Assembly (NCBI RefSeq): GCF_022346005.1 | Contig: NZ_JAKRMY010000012.1 | Location: 1 to 64,000, forward strand | Length of the DNA stretch: 64,000 nt | Reading direction: 5' to 3' | Source of the DNA: Corynebacterium sp. ACRPS | Lineage (GTDB): Bacteria > Actinomycetota > Actinomycetes > Mycobacteriales > Mycobacteriaceae | In this document: positions 61,906 through 64,000 of the stretch, piece by piece | Layout of the letters: each line of letters begins with the position of its first letter | Position numbering within the stretch: the stretch's first letter is position 1 | The notes under the pieces: generated by a model | What the model was told of the DNA's origin: nothing | Database searches by the model: none | Seen by the model: the letters and a program-made list of their open reading frames with translations, nothing else | Translations under genes and position numbers: made by a program

Positions 61906-63387
61906 TTAATCACCCAGTTGCCCACTCAGGCGTTCTAGGCGCTGCGCGCTCGCCCCATCGAGGCCCCGAAACTCCACCTCAATGCCGCGATCCGCGTACT
62001 TTTTCTGCACCGCATCCAGCGTCGCCACCGTCGAGGCATCCCAGACCTCGGCATCGGAAAGGTCCACCACCACGAAGTCCGTATCGAGCGTGTAATCGAA
62101 GGCGTAGACCAAATCATTCGAGGAGGCGAAGAAGAGCTGGCCATGCACCACGTAGGTATATCGATCTACCAACTCAACCTCCACGAGGTGTGCCACCCGG
62201 CGGGCAAAGCCAACCGATGCCGCCACCACGCCTAATACCACACCCACCGCGAGGTTATGCGTAGCCAGCGTGCCCGCGACCGTCAGCAGCATGACGAGGA
62301 TTTCAGAAAGCGGCATCAACTTCAGCGTGCGCGGGCGGATGGAATGCCAATTCACCGTCGTCGCCGCCACGAGGATCATCACCGCGACCAGCGCGGCCAT
62401 CGGAATGCGGCCTACGGCCTCGCCAAAAAGCAGGCACAGCACGAGGAGGAAGGCGCCGGCGAGGAACGTCGACAAGCGCGTGCGCGCCTGGGATACCTTG
62501 ACGCCGATCATCGTCTGGCCAATCATCGCGCACACGCCCATACCGCCAATGGCTGCGGCCAATATATTGCCAATGCCCTGGCCAAAGGACTCGCGGGTCT
62601 TATCGGAATGGGTATCCGTGATGTCATCGACAAGCTTTGCCGTTAGCAGCGATTCCATCAGGCCCACCAGCGCCATCCCAAAGGCGTAGGGCGCAATTAC
62701 CTGCAGGGTCTCCAGGTTCCACGGAATATCCGGAATGAAAAGGCCCGGCAGCGTCGTGGGCAGCTCGCCCTGGTCCGCCACATCCGGCACCTTCCACCCC
62801 GCCGCGACGGCGATGAGGCTTACCACCACGATGGTCACTAGCGGCGCCGGAATTACCTGGGTAAACCGCGGCAAAACGATCATGATGGCTAGGCCTATAG
62901 CCACCAGCACGTAGACCATCCAGGGGACATCGATAAGGTGCGGCAGCTGCGCGGTAAACATCATAATTCCCAGCGCATTGACGAATCCGGTCATCACCGA
63001 ACGCGGGATAAAGCGCATGAGCTTGGCGATGCCCACCCACGCCAACAGCACCTGGATGATACCGGCCGCAAGCACCGCCGCCACCACGTAATCATGCCCA
63101 TATTCGTGTGCGAGCGGGGCCACCACCAGGGCTACCGCGCCCGCCGCCGCGGAAATCATGGCGGGCCGCCCGCCGGTAAAGGCGATGGCCATCGCCATAA
63201 TCACCGAAGAATACAGCCCCACCCGCGGGTCGAGGCCGGCGAGAATGGAAAAGCTTAAAACTTCCGGGATCAAAGCAAGCGCCACCGCCAGTCCGCCAAG
63301 GACCTCCTTGCGCAAACGCGCAGGTGAGGAAAATGCAAAGCGGAAACTGGCGATGACGCCGGTGGGTGCAGGCTGCTCGTTAATCAC
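61906..63387 (-). CDS. SulP-family anion transporter with a STAS domain
   Basis: The 493-aa protein has 12-14 membrane helices (residues ~30-390; ALIPEVLSFSILAGLDPRVG is the SLC26/SulP signature). A C-terminal STAS domain follows (~400-493; VVVDLSDAEVWDASTVATLD). SulP proteins carry sulfate, bicarbonate or dicarboxylates. There is no carbonic-anhydrase domain or neighbouring sulfate gene, so the substrate is open. It is 21 bp downstream of the phosphoribosyltransferase gene. Confidence 0.9.
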   Translation of the reverse strand: MINEQPAPTGVIASFRFAFSSPARLRKEVLGGLAVALALIPEVLSFSILAGLDPRVGLYSSVIMAMAIAFTGGRPAMISAAAGAVALVVAPLAHEYGHDYVVAAVLAAGIIQVLLAWVGIAKLMRFIPRSVMTGFVNALGIMMFTAQLPHLIDVPWMVYVLVAIGLAIMIVLPRFTQVIPAPLVTIVVVSLIAVAAGWKVPDVADQGELPTTLPGLFIPDIPWNLETLQVIAPYAFGMALVGLMESLLTAKLVDDITDTHSDKTRESFGQGIGNILAAAIGGMGVCAMIGQTMIGVKVSQARTRLSTFLAGAFLLVLCLLFGEAVGRIPMAALVAVMILVAATTVNWHSIRPRTLKLMPLSEILVMLLTVAGTLATHNLAVGVVLGVVAASVGFARRVAHLVEVELVDRYTYVVHGQLFFASSNDLVYAFDYTLDTDFVVVDLSDAEVWDASTVATLDAVQKKYADRGIEVEFRGLDGASAQRLERLSGQLGD

Positions 63388-63408
63388 GCCTGCACATATT
63401 AGTAGCTA

Positions 63409-63921
63409 CTACGAGCCTTCCTGAAAGGAGCCATCCGCCGTGATCACCGGCAGCACCGACCAGGCAAAGTTGATCCACTTATCCGTCTTCTTCCACGAAT
63501 AATCCGGCTCAAAGATGGTCTTCGGCTTGGTATAGACCACAGCGGAACGCACCTCATCGGCGGTTTCTTCCAAAAAGTTCACCACTAGATCCAGGGTCTT
63601 GCCGGAATCGGCCACGTCATCAACGACGAGCACCTTCTTACCCTTAAGGGAATCCGTATCCAACTGCGGGGACAAGATGATCGGCTCATCCAAGGTCTGG
63701 CCAATATCGGTGTAGAACTCCACGTTGATAGCGCCCATGGCCTTGACCCCGATGGCATAACCAATGGCACCGGCTGGGATCAGTCCGCCGCGGGCAACAC
63801 CCACGATCAAGTCAGGAAACCAACCGGATTCCACGATTTGCTCCGAAAGATTCCGGCTCGCTTCGCCGAAGACTTCCCAGGTGAGGTTCTCCCGATCCGG
63901 GTGGATCCAATTCTCAGTCAC
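63409..63921 (-). CDS. Purine-type phosphoribosyltransferase
   Basis: The 170-aa type I PRTase has the PRPP loop VLVVDDVADSGKTLDLV (residues ~96-112), preceded by IVGVARGGLIPAGAIGYAIG. Proteins of this size and pattern act on xanthine, guanine or hypoxanthine (salvage). The base specificity is not clear from the sequence. It begins 80 bp from the window end and has the SulP gene downstream on the same strand. Confidence 0.87.
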   Translation of the reverse strand: MTENWIHPDRENLTWEVFGEASRNLSEQIVESGWFPDLIVGVARGGLIPAGAIGYAIGVKAMGAINVEFYTDIGQTLDEPIILSPQLDTDSLKGKKVLVVDDVADSGKTLDLVVNFLEETADEVRSAVVYTKPKTIFEPDYSWKKTDKWINFAWSVLPVITADGSFQEGS

Positions 63922-64000
63922 GATTGCGCGGCTCCTTTTGCGTCATGGGCTTTCTTTGTAGTTTAACTAGCGATACCTACCAAGGGAAAGCAGCTACCGG

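Overview
The window is a chromosomal segment of a mycolic-acid actinobacterium, almost certainly a Corynebacterium. This rests on a complete arabinogalactan/arabinan locus (Wzm/Wzt-type ABC pair, GlfT1-like galactofuranosyltransferase, GtrA protein, DprE1, DprE2, AftA, one Emb protein), fairly high GC, and very frequent leaderless starts (a TANNNT box 7 nt before the start codon). A member of the aurimucosum/tuberculostearicum/accolens group is my guess; the species cannot be fixed from sequence alone.

Layout. 1-2000 is an accessory end: the last codons of an IS3-type transposase, a minus-strand cassette of small proteins (two with signal peptides, one of them frameshifted), a 5'-truncated IS30 transposase beginning at a perfect 24-bp palindrome, and tRNA-Arg(ACG). 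2170-7780 holds a COG0523 metallochaperone GTPase whose start lies in a large hairpin, a DASS carboxylate transporter, MgtE, two DUF202 proteins and a Nudix hydrolase. 7900-15420 holds a frameshifted small membrane protein, tRNA-Ser(GCT), an aromatic aminotransferase, molybdenum-cofactor genes (moaD divergent from moeA-mog-moaE-moeB), a lipoprotein, an unlisted 52-aa porin-like gene, and tRNA-Ser(TGA).

15528-31482 is the arabinogalactan locus, with gene content matching M. tuberculosis Rv3777-Rv3793. The ABC pair probably exports the lipid-linked galactan, GlfT1 starts the galactan, DprE1/DprE2 make the arabinose donor DPA, AftA adds the priming arabinose and EmbC extends it. Three short genes of unknown function sit inside the locus, between gtrA and dprE1.

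31520-43443 is housekeeping and transport: an alpha/beta hydrolase, an M13 peptidase, a membrane-anchored protein coupled to a PrsW-type protease, a HAAAP permease, a secreted serine hydrolase, an alkyltransferase-like repair protein, VOC, S4 and YbjQ proteins, and two tandem LysE exporters. 41671-47640 is a choline-to-glycine-betaine module (betA divergent from betT-betB). 47700-49600 is an AT-rich island with one gene, an unrecognised helical protein with an HEPN-like Rx4H motif; it is the best candidate for an undescribed (possibly defence) function. 49605-63921 returns to core genes: an SDR, an FMN reductase, AlkB, an acetyltransferase, HrpB, TauE/SafE, AbrB, DUF885, LOG, a ROK regulator, a HAD phosphatase, ferritin with a possible DtxR site, SulP and a phosphoribosyltransferase.

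No CRISPR array, rRNA or intact prophage was seen.
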